A stretch of 64,000 nucleotides of DNA from Molossus alvarezi (lineage: Eukaryota > Chordata > Mammalia > Chiroptera > Molossidae): NCBI GenBank assembly GCA_037176705.1, contig CM073886.1, forward strand, positions 89,377,501 through 89,441,500, written 5' to 3'. Position 1 is the stretch's first letter. Every line of letters begins with the position of its first letter. The position numbers were made by a program, and so were the translations under genes. A model generated the notes under the pieces. That model made no database searches, was not told the DNA's origin, and saw nothing but the letters and a program-made list of their open reading frames with translations. This document shows positions 11,833 through 25,012 of this stretch, piece by piece.

Positions 11833-14594
11833 AAAGTATTTACAGATGATACATCTCAACATAAAACAACCTCAACATGACAAAATCTACAACTTCTATA
11901 AACTTGTGACCCCAAATCTTGGATCATTCTGTTGCACCTAAGATGCCATCCCTTTAGTCTGGTATCTCCCCCATTCTTGCTACCCAGAGACCTTGCAGAC
12001 TCTAAGAGAACACATATAAGTATGCATCTCAGCGTAGAAAAGGATGTCTTTAAATTGTGTGAATTACATTAAATCTATGGCATGAGTTCAGACAAGTCCG
12101 AGTGCCAAGTCAAAGTAAGCGTCAGTTACTGAGGAAAAGTTTAATGCTGGCTTCACTCCCTTCAGATTGTTGGCCTGCCTCTTATGGGCATGGCCACCTA
12201 TTTCTCATAGGCCCGGCCTTGTGTTTAAAGAGGTGACCTCATTTGTCCCTCGCCCGGGGTTTGGCCCTTATTAGTAAGTACGCGGAGCTCCAGTCTAACC
12301 AACTCCTCCTCTTCAGCCTATTCACCAGCCATCCAACCTAAACGCATTGGACATCCCCTGCAGTGACTCAGAGAGTTCCTGCTCATTGTGTTCCTGGATT
12401 CCTGTTTATTACAGTTACGGAATCCCTGGCCTTCCCGGGAAAACATGTCTAAGTAGGAATTCAACAGTATAGACTGCTGGGAGACGGCACCCTGCTGTGT
12501 GCAGTTTCCATGCTGGAAAGGATTCTGAAAAACTCACCCACAGGAAATTAAAATTGCATATCAAGACTAGAATTAGGGTACTTCACCTTAATAAAAATAA
12601 ATCACTGATACTACGAAAGACATTAATGTGAAATCTTCCACTGACTACTTTTACTTATTATTTTTAAAATAGACCTGAATTCCTATGAAAAGATCAAAAT
12701 ACATATGAAAACAACACTGTAGCTCAGTGATCGTGAAAATAAAATCTGCTGGTAACTACCAAGTGAGTCATCCCTGGGGCTCTGTGGTCACATGATATTT
12801 TCATTCACAGTGTTAATAACAAAATTGGAGGGCTCACCTATCACACACAGTGTTTTTTGCCTGGGTCTTCAGCTATTAGCTGCTATGACTGTTTATTACA
12901 CTCGGCACCAAAGTCTCTGAACTCACACAATTATCCAGTCAGAGCAAAACCACACTGTGCTATTTGCTGATGCTCCTCGGGACGGTGGTCCAGAACGGCC
13001 ACGCTGTGTTCTTCCGGTGACAAAAAGTATTTCTCATGTTACTTTGGAAAATAAATCATACAATCAATTTTTCTTTTGCATCTGAAAGACTCGATATTTT
13101 TTAATGATTTAAAAGAAAGCAGATGAGTGGTGAGCTGTACGTCATGTCACCGTCGTACAAACTGGAGACTAGCACCTGGTGGTGAACAGTTTCCTAAGAC
13201 AAAGGCATCTCCACTAGCAGTCACCAACTCGGTTTTCTTGTTTTAACTCAACTTGTGCTTCTGCTGTGCAATTTTATTACTCCACCAAAAATCCCCAACA
13301 CTTGTTAAAGAGAGTCTCTCCCCCAGGGAGAGGGAGAAAGGGTACAGGACCCAAGAGATGTGCTTATGAGTTTGCAGTCAGGAAATCTGGGGAGGGAGAC
13401 ATTTCCCTGCATTTTTAAATAGTTTCATTGTTTAGTAAGGGGACATTGTGTATTTGAGAAGACCAAAAAAAAAAAAAATCTGTCTACCCAAGGTTTGACA
13501 GAAACTAGGCAGTCATTTTAAAATGAAACAAAACCAAAAGCCAAAATAAAATGAAATGAAATAAACCACCATGTAATCACCTAAATTAGAAATGCACCTG
13601 CTGAAGAAAGGTTTCATATCCGGGTAGGCAAATTGTTCCTATCTTCGTCAAGTTAACGCATTTTCTCAAATAAGTACTACAGGATAAAGGTACTTAACAC
13701 AGGAGAAGTATTATCATTGAGAAACAGGTAACAGGGAATGAGGGGCTGGGGGAGGTCCCAGGAAGATTATCTAATGTGTCTGTAATACATCATTCAACAA
13801 AAACATACAATACCATTTATAAATAAGTTTCTTAATTATTGTATTATAGCAAATACCAGTAGAACCGATCATTAATTTTTGTGGTCTAGTTGAAAAAAAG
13901 ACTGGCACCATCGAGTCAATGATACATCAATTATAAATGATCACGCCCCACCCCCAAACCTCCTGGCCCTCAATGTCACTGCCTTGCTTCAGAGATTAGT
14001 CACTTTTGAACTGTTAAAACTTCCTCTTAGAGAAAGAACTTTGATTAGTTTTCTACCTCATTTCAAGATATGATTTTATCTCAACAAGATTAATCTCCAA
14101 CTCATCTATGAGAGTTAATCTATTTGTAACTATCTCCCTAATCTTTAAAAAAAAAAAAAATTTTTTTTAATTGATAAGATTCAGGAATAGAAACAAGATT
14201 GGCAGCTTTCTTAGGATAGCTCATTTTTTGGTCATTCTGTCCTCCAAATGCTTTTTATATACTAAATGAAATACATGTTTTCACATATCTACCCCACAAC
14301 AAAGACCTGGCCCTGCTGAGTCACACTTCCCTGAAATCAAATGACGAGAAAGTCTGGGCTGAGGGAAGAAAGGGGAGCCCGGGGAGGCACCAGGACTGAG
14401 GGGTGGAGGACTGACTCCCCTGAGAACTGAAAATGTAGAATTTGCAACAAAACCTCCCTGCTTGCCCACTCACTTTTCTCCTCTAAGACCACCTAGGGTT
14501 AACCGCCCCTTCTCTGTGGAAGTTTTTGTTTCTAATCAAGCCAATTTACAGACCCCCCCTCACCCCACCCCTCACACACATCTCTTTTATTTAT
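11828..14594. other. Unique intronic sequence
   Basis: Slightly GC-richer and possibly conserved around 12.2-13.3 kb, but without any recognisable exon. An A14 run followed by a T8-9 run lies at 14147-14168. Confidence 0.4.
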
Positions 14595-14832
14595 TTTTTG
14601 GTTTATCCTCACCTGAGGATATTTTTCCATTGATTTCTAGGTAGAGTGAAAGGGGGGTTGGGAGAGAGAGGGGGAGAGAGAGAGAGAGAGAGAGAGGGAG
14701 AGAAACATCGATGTAAGAGAGTCACATCGATTGGTTGTTTCCTGAATGACCCTGACTAGGGCCAGGGATTGAACCTGTGACCCTTCGGCCCACAGGCCAT
14801 TGCTCTAACCACTGAGCAAACCAGCCAGGGCC
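14595..14832 (-). mobile_element. Ves-type SINE, diverged
   Basis: Reverse complement of the Ves element. It has the tail motif tatcctcacctgaggatat at the left, a (GA)n run at 14667-14700, gaaacatcgatg, then gattgaacctgtgaccc (B box) and ctaaccactgagcaaaccag (A box), ending ccagccagggcc. More diverged than most copies here. Imperfect flanking repeats resembling acacatcycttttc are seen on both sides. Confidence 0.85.
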
Positions 14833-15983
14833 ACACATCCCTTTTCTAAACATTTTCTGGGATGATAGAGAACAAAGGATGATTCTGAACAAATGATCAA
14901 TCTTGTTTTCCTAAACACCCTGAAAGAAGTCGTTAAAGCTGTGCTACAATCTCAAGATGGGATATTAGCCCAAAAATGCTTACAAAGAAGTACGTGAAAA
15001 ACAGAGTCCAAAGCCTGAGAGCAAACATATTTAGAATGCACAGACTCCGAAGAAAATGGACTGGAAGGACGTACATCAGCGGTGACGGTGCCCACGTCTC
15101 GGTGGTGGAAGACGGGGCTCTAAAGGTGTGTGTGCCTGCGCTCTAGTGCTCAAAAGGTTCTGATCATGACCCTGTCGCCTCTTCCTCAGGGAAAACGTGT
15201 TTTACAAAAAAAAAAGCAGATGCCACGGCTGCCAAGAGAAATGGAGGGAGGACAGCGATGACAAATGTGTCCTGTGACAAGTAATTCACTGAGATACTCA
15301 TTTGCGGAATTCCTCCTGCTGGAGAAGAATGAGCGGTGTGTTTTCCTTCCCCGTTCCAAGGCGGCTCTGCGTTCAGAGTCTGTGATGCTGGCCTCAGAGG
15401 GTGTGGTGGGCTGTGTTTCAGGACAAAAAGCAGCCATGAGGGGCAGCCTGAAGGGGAGCCTCCATGGCCCTGCCCTGGGGACGGAGCAGCTGGGGTGCTC
15501 CTACAGGGCAGGGAAGGGGAGAGCCGAGGTGGGGCATGGAGAGCGGCAGAGGTGTCTGGCTGCAGAGCTGACTGTGTGAGGGGCTGGGGTCTGTGCCCAC
15601 TCCTTTCCAAAGCAGGCTCCAGAAGGCACACAGTGACAGGCCTGGGGGCGGGCGTGTGTGGCTAGGGAATAAAGGCGAGCAGCAAAGAGTTAAGAACAGG
15701 AGTCATGCCTGCTTTGCAAGTGCCAGTTATGGATGCTGGTGCCCACGGCAGGCATCCAGAAGTACCACATGCCAGCTGAGCACAGGCCTCGTGGTTCCAG
15801 GTGGGCTTGGACTATAAACAAGTCAGGTAAGTAGGAGCAGCTGCTGTGTCCACATCGCCTGGCCAGATCGGACAGACTACAGCAAGCAGCTACGGCCTGG
15901 CGTGGACTGTGACGACGGCGGCACGGGTGTACATTTCTCTCCATAGTAAACATGTACAGCTTTTTATATGTCAACCATAGTGA
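14833..15983. other. Unique intronic sequence, GC-moderate
   Basis: The 15.1-15.7 kb part is GC-moderate and has overlapping long open frames on both strands with no family resemblance. No splice-bounded exon could be supported. Confidence 0.4.
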
Positions 15984-16233
15984 TTTTTTTTTTTATCCTC
16001 ACCTGAGGACATTTTTGCATTTATCTTCAGATAGAGTAGGAGGGAGAGAGAGAGGAAGAGAGAGAGAGAAACATCAACATGAAAGGGACACATCGAGTGG
16101 TTGCCACCCACACGACCCCAACCAGGGCCGAGGACAAACTGCAACCGAGGTACATGCCCTTAGCGGAAACCGAACCCGGGTCTCTCCGGTCCGCGGGCCA
16201 ACACTCCAACTGCTGAGCCAAACTGGCCAGGGC
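15984..16233 (-). mobile_element. Ves-type SINE
   Basis: Minus-strand copy: T-rich left end with tatcctcacctgaggacatt, (GA)n run, gtcgcc-type body, B box gaacccgggtctc, A box actgctgagccaaactgg, ending ccagggc. A poly-T run of about 20 follows directly at its right (head) end, so it appears to have inserted into, or duplicated, a T tract. Confidence 0.9.
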
Positions 16234-16255
16234 TTTTTTTTTTTTTTTTTTTTTA

Positions 16256-18410
16256 AAGCAGCTATAGAAAAAAAAAAAAAAGACAAACGAGAGCTCCCTT
16301 GTTTGAGAAGTACCAGACAGCCTTAACTCAGAGAATACTGGTAAACTGTCTCTCTCAGAAAATTGTCCAAAAATGTCAGTTATTTTAGCAAAAGCCTCCT
16401 CAGAACCTGCTTTGAAATGGAACACGAAGCGAAGAATGTTGACCACACAGTTTGCTAATGGAAGGACTTGTTTGTACCCCTTTAATTACAATCCGATGGC
16501 TTCTGGTTGTGAGTCACCATAGTGCTAACAGAGCCGGGCCGGGCCCAATTCTAATCATTATTAATAATGTGCGGGAGACGCAGCCAGACTTTGGCAGGCT
16601 TGGTCTACTCAGCAAAGAGCAAAGCCACAGGAAAATGGTCTCCTTGACTTAAAATGCCAATAAAAGCCACACGTGCATCCCTGGAGCTGCAGAGGTCTGA
16701 GAGCCAATGCGGGTGATCTGGATGGTTCTGTTTATAAATTAACGCCCAAGCTACATGAGTGCACTCATACATGAAGACTACCCTTCTAGAACATTCACAC
16801 AGAGCACACTACTTGTACAGTGCTAGACATCACCAGCTACTCAAAAGTAATAAAGAACTCTATAGACTCTATCATCCTTTCCCAGCACTTCTTGTTAAAT
16901 ATGTTCACTCCTTTCGGAGCTTTAATTACTGAATTCATATTCGGGTGGTGATTACCATATTGCATTGGAATATAAAGTGTCTCACATTCAGTTTGCAGAG
17001 ACGTACACAGTTGAAGCTGCCATGCCAAATCTAAGTGGAATCATACTGTCACGTGTGAAGCAAGCACAAAGTTCCCAGTACTGGGGTTAGTGACAAAGAA
17101 GAAACCTTATCTTTTATTGCCCGAGATTTCAGGACGGTCACCTGGTCCTCCTCACCATAGAACTTCTGGCTATAGAATCAGTGGGGAGATGTAAATTAGG
17201 AGTCCGGCACCACAGGGACAATGGAGGGGACATGTGGTTTTGGAACTGTTGTGATGTCCCCTCCACACACCCCCCCCCACCCAAATGCCCACAAGTATCA
17301 CTTGGCAGGAACCCCATCCACTTTCTGCCTGATCCTTTTCCAAAGGTTGTAGAAATGTCATGTTTTTGTGGTGACAGAGAACATGTCAATCACCTCAGGA
17401 GTTCATGGCCCAGAAAGAATATGTTGCTTTTCAACACCTCACATAAAGAGAGCTTAGCAGAAAAACATCTGAATAAGCTCTAAAGAATAATTCTGAATGC
17501 TCTAGGTGTGGCTGGTGATGACACCACACAAAAGGTATAAGCTTTTTAGGTACGTTGTTTTGAATGAAGAGATTGCACAAAGCCAGATAAGACATTTGTA
17601 CTTCAGTCACTGGCCAACTGGCTTATGCTCTAATCTCTTGTTGAAATGTGGTCTGGTGTGAAAAATAAGCTGCCATGAGGGCCTCTTTCATTGAGAACCA
17701 ACAGATAAACAGGGTTATACCTATAATGAAATGTAATATCGTGTAAAAACCTGCTCTTGGACTTCATTGTTTATATGCATCTCCAGATGGAGGGCGTACA
17801 TAGATGCAGATTCGCAAAGCCATATTATTTGACAATAACCTGATACTTTCCTTTGAAATTTGACCTTACTTCGCTTATCACAGAAAGTGGTTGCAAAAGC
17901 AAGGATAAAGGTGACAACTGTAATGAGAAAATGAAGACAGGCAGACTTTTCCTACAGCAGAGTTAAAGTTAATCAGTGATCATATTGCAAAATCTAGATC
18001 ATTCTAATGTGACACAATTCATAGGGCCCCACACACCATTGCTACGGCAACTCTGCTGAACTAGCTCGCAATTCCTTTAAAACTGGCCGCTTCACTTTCG
18101 ACCTTGACCAGAAGCTTCTGTGTCTCGGTTGAAAAGCACAGGACATTTTCTGAAATATAAACCATGCCTATTTTGCACTGTATCATGACAAGCAAGCTCA
18201 GCTCGATCCTGGATTTCTTCTCTAGCCATTCTTCCCAAAAAGGAGAGGCATCTTACAATCAGTAAAAAGCACAAAGAAATTAAGACCCAAATAAAGTAAT
18301 GCTCACAACTCCATCAGTTAACAGAGAACAAAATTCCACTCTGTTAATGTTTATACTTCACACTTTTTAAAAAGTGCTCTTAAGTCAGCAAGTTTCTTTT
18401 TCTTGTCTTC
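16256..18410. other. Unique intronic sequence
   Basis: No element recognised. A run of C/A at 17265-17282 is the only simple sequence. Confidence 0.4.
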
Positions 18411-18414
18411 TTTT

Positions 18415-18610
18415 TGTGGAATGTAGAGACAGACTCATAGATACCACATAGGCTGACGGGGGTGCGGGGTGGAGGGATTGAGCAAAAAGCAGAAGAACTC
18501 ATGGACAGGAACAACAGTGTGGTGATTACCAGGGGAGGGAGATGGCGGGAGGCTGAGGAGGGTATGGGGGATAAATGTAGATGGAAAATAATAGAAAAAT
18601 GAGTGCGTTC
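18415..18610 (+). mobile_element. LINE-1 3'UTR fragment
   Basis: Contains atgtagagacagactcatag, aactcatggacaggaacaac, agtgtggtgattaccagggg and ggtatgggggataaatg, the same order as the L1 3'UTR at 24.4-24.7 kb. No A tail is present at the right end. Confidence 0.6.
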
Positions 18611-21600
18611 TTCACAGTAAGAACTAATTTACTGCCAAGAAAGAGATAGGTTTCAAAAAGAATACTGTTCTACTCATCAGATGCGGGTTTCCGGTCGACT
18701 TCCTCTGTACATTCAGTGTAAGCAAGCCTATTCATTCCTAAGCCGGGAGTCTGTAAATATGGGTAGACTAGGGCAAGAAGCATTTTAACATTATTCTAAG
18801 ACATAAAATAGTTATCTTAAAGAATGCTGAATTGAAATGTATCTTGTTTAAGTTGTAAATGTGGTCTATAACTTCTAATACTTTGAGGTATGTACAATAT
18901 TGGATGTGAAATAAACAGCAATAAATCTGACCTATTATATGTAGTTTGTGGTTGCTATACTATGTGTTTGTGCATTTGACTTAGTAACAGATATAAATGC
19001 TCTTTCTGGAGTGCAGAATTCTGTTATTTTCAATAAATCCTCTCAGCATCTGCATAAAGCTCCCTGCTGAACCGGTTCACACACTGACACGATGGCCCGG
19101 GGAGCAGGTGAACCCTCTGGCCAGAGAGCCAAAGGCTGATGCCGAGTGGAGCAAAGTCGGGCAGGAAGTGGTCCTCCTGTGGAATTGTCCGCATTTCCCC
19201 ACATGTAAAGTGCAGTTTAAAATCGGTCTCACTCTTACAAACTCCTCACCAGCAGGTAGCATCCTATTCTTTTGTGATAGTAGTGCTATACCTGACCCAA
19301 AGGGACATATGATGAAGCATCATTGAATAAATAAATAACCAAATAAACTAATAAAAATGAGAAACAGAAACTTTTGCTGAAAATGGGGAGGGAGAATCTG
19401 GCCATACTAAACCCTGGCCTAATCTTCCTTTCTTAAATTAGTGAAAATTCCCATTTAAGGTTTCTCGGCAAAATCCTAGACTCTTCCTTAGAAAGCAGCG
19501 AGCATGGGTCAGGATGTGCTTAGAGCTATACAAAGTCAGATTCATTCCGTGCCTCCAGGGCTCAATCTAAAACAGATTATATGTACAACAGAATAACTGA
19601 TGGACAGACGTAGGTACCTAAATATTCTCAAAGAACCTATAGGCTAAGGAGTTAAAGTAGCAAGGGGGCAAGAGTTTCTGGAAGGGGGGCAGATGGTTTT
19701 GACAAATAAGCACACCTTCAACACAAGTGACAGAAGTAGGTCACGATGAGTAAGTGAATTTTCCACTGACTCATTTCCACATGTATCCTGGGCAGCAAAG
19801 GACACCAGTGATCTAATTCTCCACCTGGAAGAGCTCTACAAATTAGTTCTCTAAAGAAAGGAGCTAGAATTAAAACCGACAGGGCAGGAAGAACTACCAT
19901 CCTGACCTATTAACAGACCACTAGGCAGGCAGGTCAGCAGGCCAGACAAACAATATGCGCTTCATAAACATCCTTGTGTATTTACAAAATCTAACAACTG
20001 AGACTGCAGGTCCATGAGAGTACAGTGATTCCTGCCCTTTCTCCAGCTAACAAATCTATGCAATCAGGTTTAATGGGGTTGTACCAATTAACATATATTT
20101 AACAAATCTTCACTAAGTCTGCATGCGGTTTTTCAGTTGTTAATTTTGCATGCAAATAACCTCTATTTTAGTGCCCACGGGGGGAAAAAAAATCTGGTAA
20201 ATTATTTTTAAATACAAATTCATTTATTTTAGTGCAAATGGGGCATACCATTGTAAATGTCACACAGTCACCATCCATTATGATAATAGGGTCCAGCCAA
20301 TCTTACCAACTTATTCAAAGTTCACCGCATGAATGATCAGAGCTCTCAGTCCCCAGACAGAACTTAAAATATGTCCCTTATTAAAAAATTCAAAGGCAAT
20401 AAATCAGGTTAGAGAGGTGACAAGAGATGACCCTCCTCTGCCACCTACTCTGGGAAATGCCCGGTGCTTCCTACTGGAGGAGCCAGTGAGCTCGGTGTCT
20501 CCGCCAAGCAGGATTCCCAGGCGGGGCAGTGCTACGGAGACGGACTGTCTCTGCGCACCAGGAACTTACATTAAAATAAGTCTGTTGAAATGATACATGC
20601 ATTTGACTCCAGTGGGAGATCATTCACAGATGAAAGTAACGGTTTCCTTCATGTAGGAAAATATATCGCCCCATTTGGAAAGATTACACCCATGAACATC
20701 AATGTTATTTTTTTCCAGTACAGTTAATGAGTTAGGTCGCCTCATCCATACTTTGAACAAAATTAGTCAAATATTACCAGCCAGCTCTGAAGCATCAGTT
20801 GAAGCTACAAAAAAAATAATGGTTTTCGGTGTAAAAGCTGACGGGCATGAGGGCGGCACGCGTGACCTTCGCCTGCATAGCACAATGCACTGTTGAGCCA
20901 AGGCACCAAATAAAAACACAGGTATTGAGACACCCACGGCTCCATACAACGAGACATGGTGAGTGACACAACACTCAGGATAGAAAAGTGCTGAGACAAA
21001 GAACAGTTACAAAACAGTACGTGCTCGAAACATATAAACCTCATATGGTTTTAATGTTTTAAACTAAAGCTACAAAATAGAATGAAAGGGTTTTAAACCA
21101 GTCTCATTACTATATTACAAAACAGGTCTTATTCTAAATCTCAGCCCTGGGACTCTGACAGTTAGCCTTAGGACTGTTCTGGAATGACAATTTATAAAAC
21201 CAAAAGGATTTTTGTTGTGGTGGTTTTCCCTGAGTTAAAATGTCACTCGGATGACATGTTTCTGCCAGTAGGACTATGGTTACTTCTTCGAGAACCAAAC
21301 TGATGAAGATGTCATTTAACAATAGCTATCCACTAACCATCAGCTGGTCACCTCAGATCTTATACTCAGTGCTAACCTGGTTCAAGCCAAAGTTTAAAAG
21401 GAAAACAACTTTAAACCATCAAATATGGCCTCTGAGACTATGAAGCAAAAGAATATGAAATAGAGGTTTCATGAAATCACTAAATTACAAAGCTTTTATA
21501 TTGTATTGCCCTTGGAAATTATTTGTGAAATGAACACATTTAAGGATGTGAAGAATGTGAATGGATGATATCTAGATACATGTATGTAAAATATTTAAGT

Positions 21601-21618
21601 AATAAAAATATATACTGA
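18611..21618. other. Unique intronic sequence
   Basis: Three kilobases without a recognised repeat, RNA gene or coding exon. The open frame at 18997-19326 has no recognisable similarity. Confidence 0.4.
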
Positions 21619-21656
21619 ATTAGGAATGTCGAGTTGTAAACCGACATTAGGAATGT

Positions 21657-21846
21657 CAGTGGTTCTCAACCTTCCTAATGCCGCGACCATTTAATACAGT
21701 TCCTCATGTTGTGGCGACCCCCAGCCATAAAATTATTCTTTCCTACTTCATAACTGTAATTTCACTACTGTTATGTCTTAGTTAATCCCCGTGAAAGGGT
21801 TGTTCGACCCCCAAAGGGGTCCCAACTCAAAGGTTGAGAACCGCTG
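21657..21846 (+). mobile_element. hAT non-autonomous element, SPIN-like
   Basis: A 190-bp element with terminal inverted repeats: left cagtggttctcaacctt, right ending aaggttgagaaccgctg (one mismatch). Internal phrases such as taatgccgcgacc, ttaatacagttcctcatgtt and cgacccccaaaggggtcc match my memory of SPIN/Charlie-type miniature hAT elements, known in several tetrapods including vesper bats. The right flank ctctagat fits the 8-bp hAT target consensus nTCTAGAn, but the left flank (aggaatgt) does not match it. SPIN as opposed to another Charlie-group family is not certain. Confidence 0.75.
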
Positions 21847-21854
21847 CTCTAGAT

Positions 21855-22944
21855 GATCCTAAATATATATTTCATATTGAATTGTGAAATCAAAGTACAT
21901 TAAAATTTAAATGTCCACATTTTTTAATTAAAATTTAAAATTTTATTACATGAAATTCTGTAGTATGTAATACAGAAGAGTCTAAAATGTATAAGTTTTA
22001 TTTTCAGATTAATTAGGATCAACTTTGTGTAGACCTACACATAGACAGCTATTTCAATAATGTGGTTATCATCACATTATAAATTCAACCAAAATGAACT
22101 TATCTCCTTCTTCCTCCTCCCCTTTATTCCTCCTCCCCTTTACTCTATATGCTTCCCTTTTAAAACTCCTACTATTCCTTTTAGTTCTACGTGGACCCAA
22201 AAACCATGCTGCTGACAGAGGATTTTTAAATATAAAATGCTCTTTATTCTTGCCAAGAATGAAAAAGCAAAATAAACAAAACCCAACTACAAAAAACACT
22301 AACACTATGTCACAAAATGTTTCAACCCCAATTTCCTACTCAACTCCTATCATCTCCTCCCATCCTCAGTTCTACTCTAGAAGTAGAGTACCCAGGACAG
22401 TGAGGTTCCCCAATATACTTTTAACTACAAGGAAGGTGCCAACAGTACCATGAACCTTCAATAGCTATTAAATTCTCCTATAATCAAAGATACTGAAAAC
22501 CCCAAAACTACTCCAAAGTAAAAGAAAACACAAGAGCCTATGGAAAGATCAGTACATAGTTCTGTGGCTTGTCCTTCTAAGAAAACATTCAAACCATGTG
22601 CAAATCTTCTCCCCACCCCTACCTTCATGTCACTTGGAAACACAGAGGGCCGGAAAGATTAGATTCAGTCCCTGGGTCTCGGCAACCCTAACATGTGAGA
22701 CTCCTAGAAGGAAAACATTCAAAACTAGCTCTGGGACTCCGTTCATCTTTATGTAGGTGATTCTCAGTCCCCACCCTGAAAGTCTTCCCTACGTTCCAAA
22801 CCCTGGATCCAATAGTCAGCAGCACATCTCACGCGGGTGTCTACAGAAGCTCCAATTCAATGGGTCCCAAACTGAAATGATCCTCTATACCCAACCTGTG
22901 TCTCTAATTGCAGTGATGGGTGCCATTATCTGGCGGCTGACAGC
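21855..22944. other. Unique intronic sequence
   Basis: AT-rich, with a pyrimidine-rich stretch at 22105-22170. No element or gene recognised. Confidence 0.4.
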
Positions 22945-23660
22945 AGAAGACAGGATACACTCTTTTGCCCTCCTTCACTGTAATCGTCGAACTGATCATC
23001 CAGTTCCATGGACTGCACCTTCTGAATGTGCCCTTTGCCCTCACAGTGGCAGCCTGGTTGTGCTATCAGCACCATCTCTGGCCTGGAAGCCTACCGGATC
23101 CCGCTCTAGCCGGAATCCTTGCCCAATTCTAGTCATCCTCCAACTGCCAAGAATTCTTCCAATGGGCAGATGTGATCTCATCACTGCCCTGTGTAAAACT
23201 TGTCAGTGGTTCCTCCCGCCTGCAGGGTAAATTCCAGGCCTCTATTTATCCCTCTAATTGAATTTCTCCTCAACTCTTACTCCAAGGGTTTATTGTATGG
23301 GTATTTGCCTGGAATATTCTCTTCCACCCTTCACTGACTCCTCTCCTACCCACCAACCTGGTTTATTTCCCTGACAGCCCACTTTCTGTAACACGTCCCT
23401 GGGATACTCTCAAAACCCATGTATTTGCCCCACCAAAACATGGCTAATAGGAGGTCAGCACAGACATATAACTACATGCAATATCATAAATTCTTGTTAA
23501 CCCTTTGTGTCTCCCTCCTCTCCATACCCACCCACACTACATTCTCCACAAAACTGCGAGCTTTCAAGTGGGCAGGGACTGTCTGTCCCCTTTGCCATTG
23601 CCTCCTCAGCACAATGCCTAATGTAAGAAAGGGGCTCAACTGATACTCACTGAATTCATG
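22945..23660 (+). mobile_element. LINE-2 3' region
   Basis: Diverged L2 in forward orientation: gatctcatcactgccctgtg, acttgtcagtggttcctccc, ttgcctggaatattctcttc, tccacaaaactgcgagcttt, gtgggcagggactgtctgt, then cctcagcacaatgcctaatg and a tgaattcatgaa end. Coding frames across it are relics or chance. Confidence 0.7.
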
Positions 23661-24394
23661 AAAAACAGATGCAGAGGATGGGAGCAGGCTGCACCCAGCT
23701 CACATCTCCCAAGCGACATCTCCCTTGCTTTAAGCATAATTTCTTAAACTCAGAGGTGGCCACCATAGCAACAGATCCTACCCTAAGGGATGGTTCCAGG
23801 AAGTAAGGATGTTTCCTACCTAAATTGCTTAAAAACAGACTAAAAGCCAAATCAACCCCCCCCCATCCCACTCTCTATTCACTGACAATCCACAAAAACC
23901 GTTTTTAGACTGAAAACTCTCATGGGGAGAAGGCTTATCATCCTTAGGGAATGCAGAGCTTCTGCTTTTTGTGGTGATAGATTGTATTTGGAATGATGTA
24001 AAGAAAACTAGAAAGAAGCTTCCCCGTCTTTCATACGGTTCTGTATGGAGAGGCAACTAGGCACCCACGAACCGCGTCTAAGACCAGCGCTAAGGGGTTC
24101 TCTTGGAGTTATGCCTTGAGGCCCCATGACCCCTCCAGAGCCTGACGTGCACAGCACACTGACATTCACCTGTGGGTATGTACAGGGGTATGGAAAACAC
24201 TGGAGTCCACATTGCTTCCACAGCACAGCTGGGACGCTGGTGAAAACAGCGTATATGTATGAGCTACAGGTCAAGACAGATCTATTTTACTTTGTGTTTG
24301 AATAGCTGTACATTTCGATGAGTTCTGCACAACAAATAAGTGTGAACAGTAGTCAACCTATGTATCTGAGTACAACAGTGAAGTAAAACAATGG
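23661..24394. other. Unique intronic sequence
   Basis: No element recognised. Confidence 0.4.
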
Positions 24395-24740
24395 CTGCCT
24401 TCTATACTAATGATCTGACTTGTATCATTAAATATGTAAGTCATAAATATACAGACTGATAGATGTCAGAGAAGGGGGTTGGGGGCTGGGTAAAAAGGGT
24501 AAAGGGATTAAACAACAACAATAACAACTCATAGACACAGACAACAGTATAGTGATCACCAGAGGGAAAGGGAGGGGGGAGTAGAGGAGGGTAAAAGGAA
24601 AATATATGGAGACTTGGGGTGGTGAACACACACAATACAAACAAAAATTGTGTGCTGAACTGTACACCTGAAATCTACATAATTTTATTAACCAATGTCA
24701 CCCCAATAAATTCAACAAAAATTAAAAAATAAATAAATAA
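24395..24740 (+). mobile_element. LINE-1 3'UTR fragment
   Basis: Contains caacaactcatagacacagac-like sequence, acagtatagtgatcaccaga and gggtaaaaggaaaatatatgg, then ctgaactgtacacctgaaat and ttaaccaatgtcaccccaat. It ends in an A-rich (AAAT)n tail. Confidence 0.7.
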
Positions 24741-24786
24741 ATATCCTTATATATCTTAGAGTAATAACTCTAACAATTTACATAGT

Positions 24787-25012
24787 CCGGCTGGTGTGGC
24801 TCACTGGTCGAGCGTCGACCCATGCACCAAGAGGTTGCTGGTTCAATTCCAGGTCAGGGACATGCCCAGGTTGTGGGCCGGATCCCCAGTGGGGGGTGTG
24901 CAGGAGGCAGCTAATCGATGTTCTCTCTCATTGATGTTTTTATCTCTCTCTCCCTCTTCCTTCCTCTCTCTCTAAAATCAAAAAGAAAATATTTAAAAAT
25001 AATAATAATTAC
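24787..25012 (+). mobile_element. Classical Ves SINE (second sublineage)
   Basis: Head ccggctggtgtggctcactg, then gagcgtcgacccatgcacc, B-box-like ggttcaattccaggtca, ggacatgcccaggttgtggg, gtgtgcaggaggcagctaat, ctctctcattgatgttttta and an A-rich tail. This body differs from the other ten copies and matches the classical Ves consensus of vesper bats. Short A/T-rich flanking similarity (aatttacata and aattacataa) may be the target duplication. Confidence 0.9.

Noticed and set aside
15164..15631. 155-codon minus-strand open frame
   Set aside because: GC-moderate intron with open frames on both strands; no recognised domain, no splice or promoter context.
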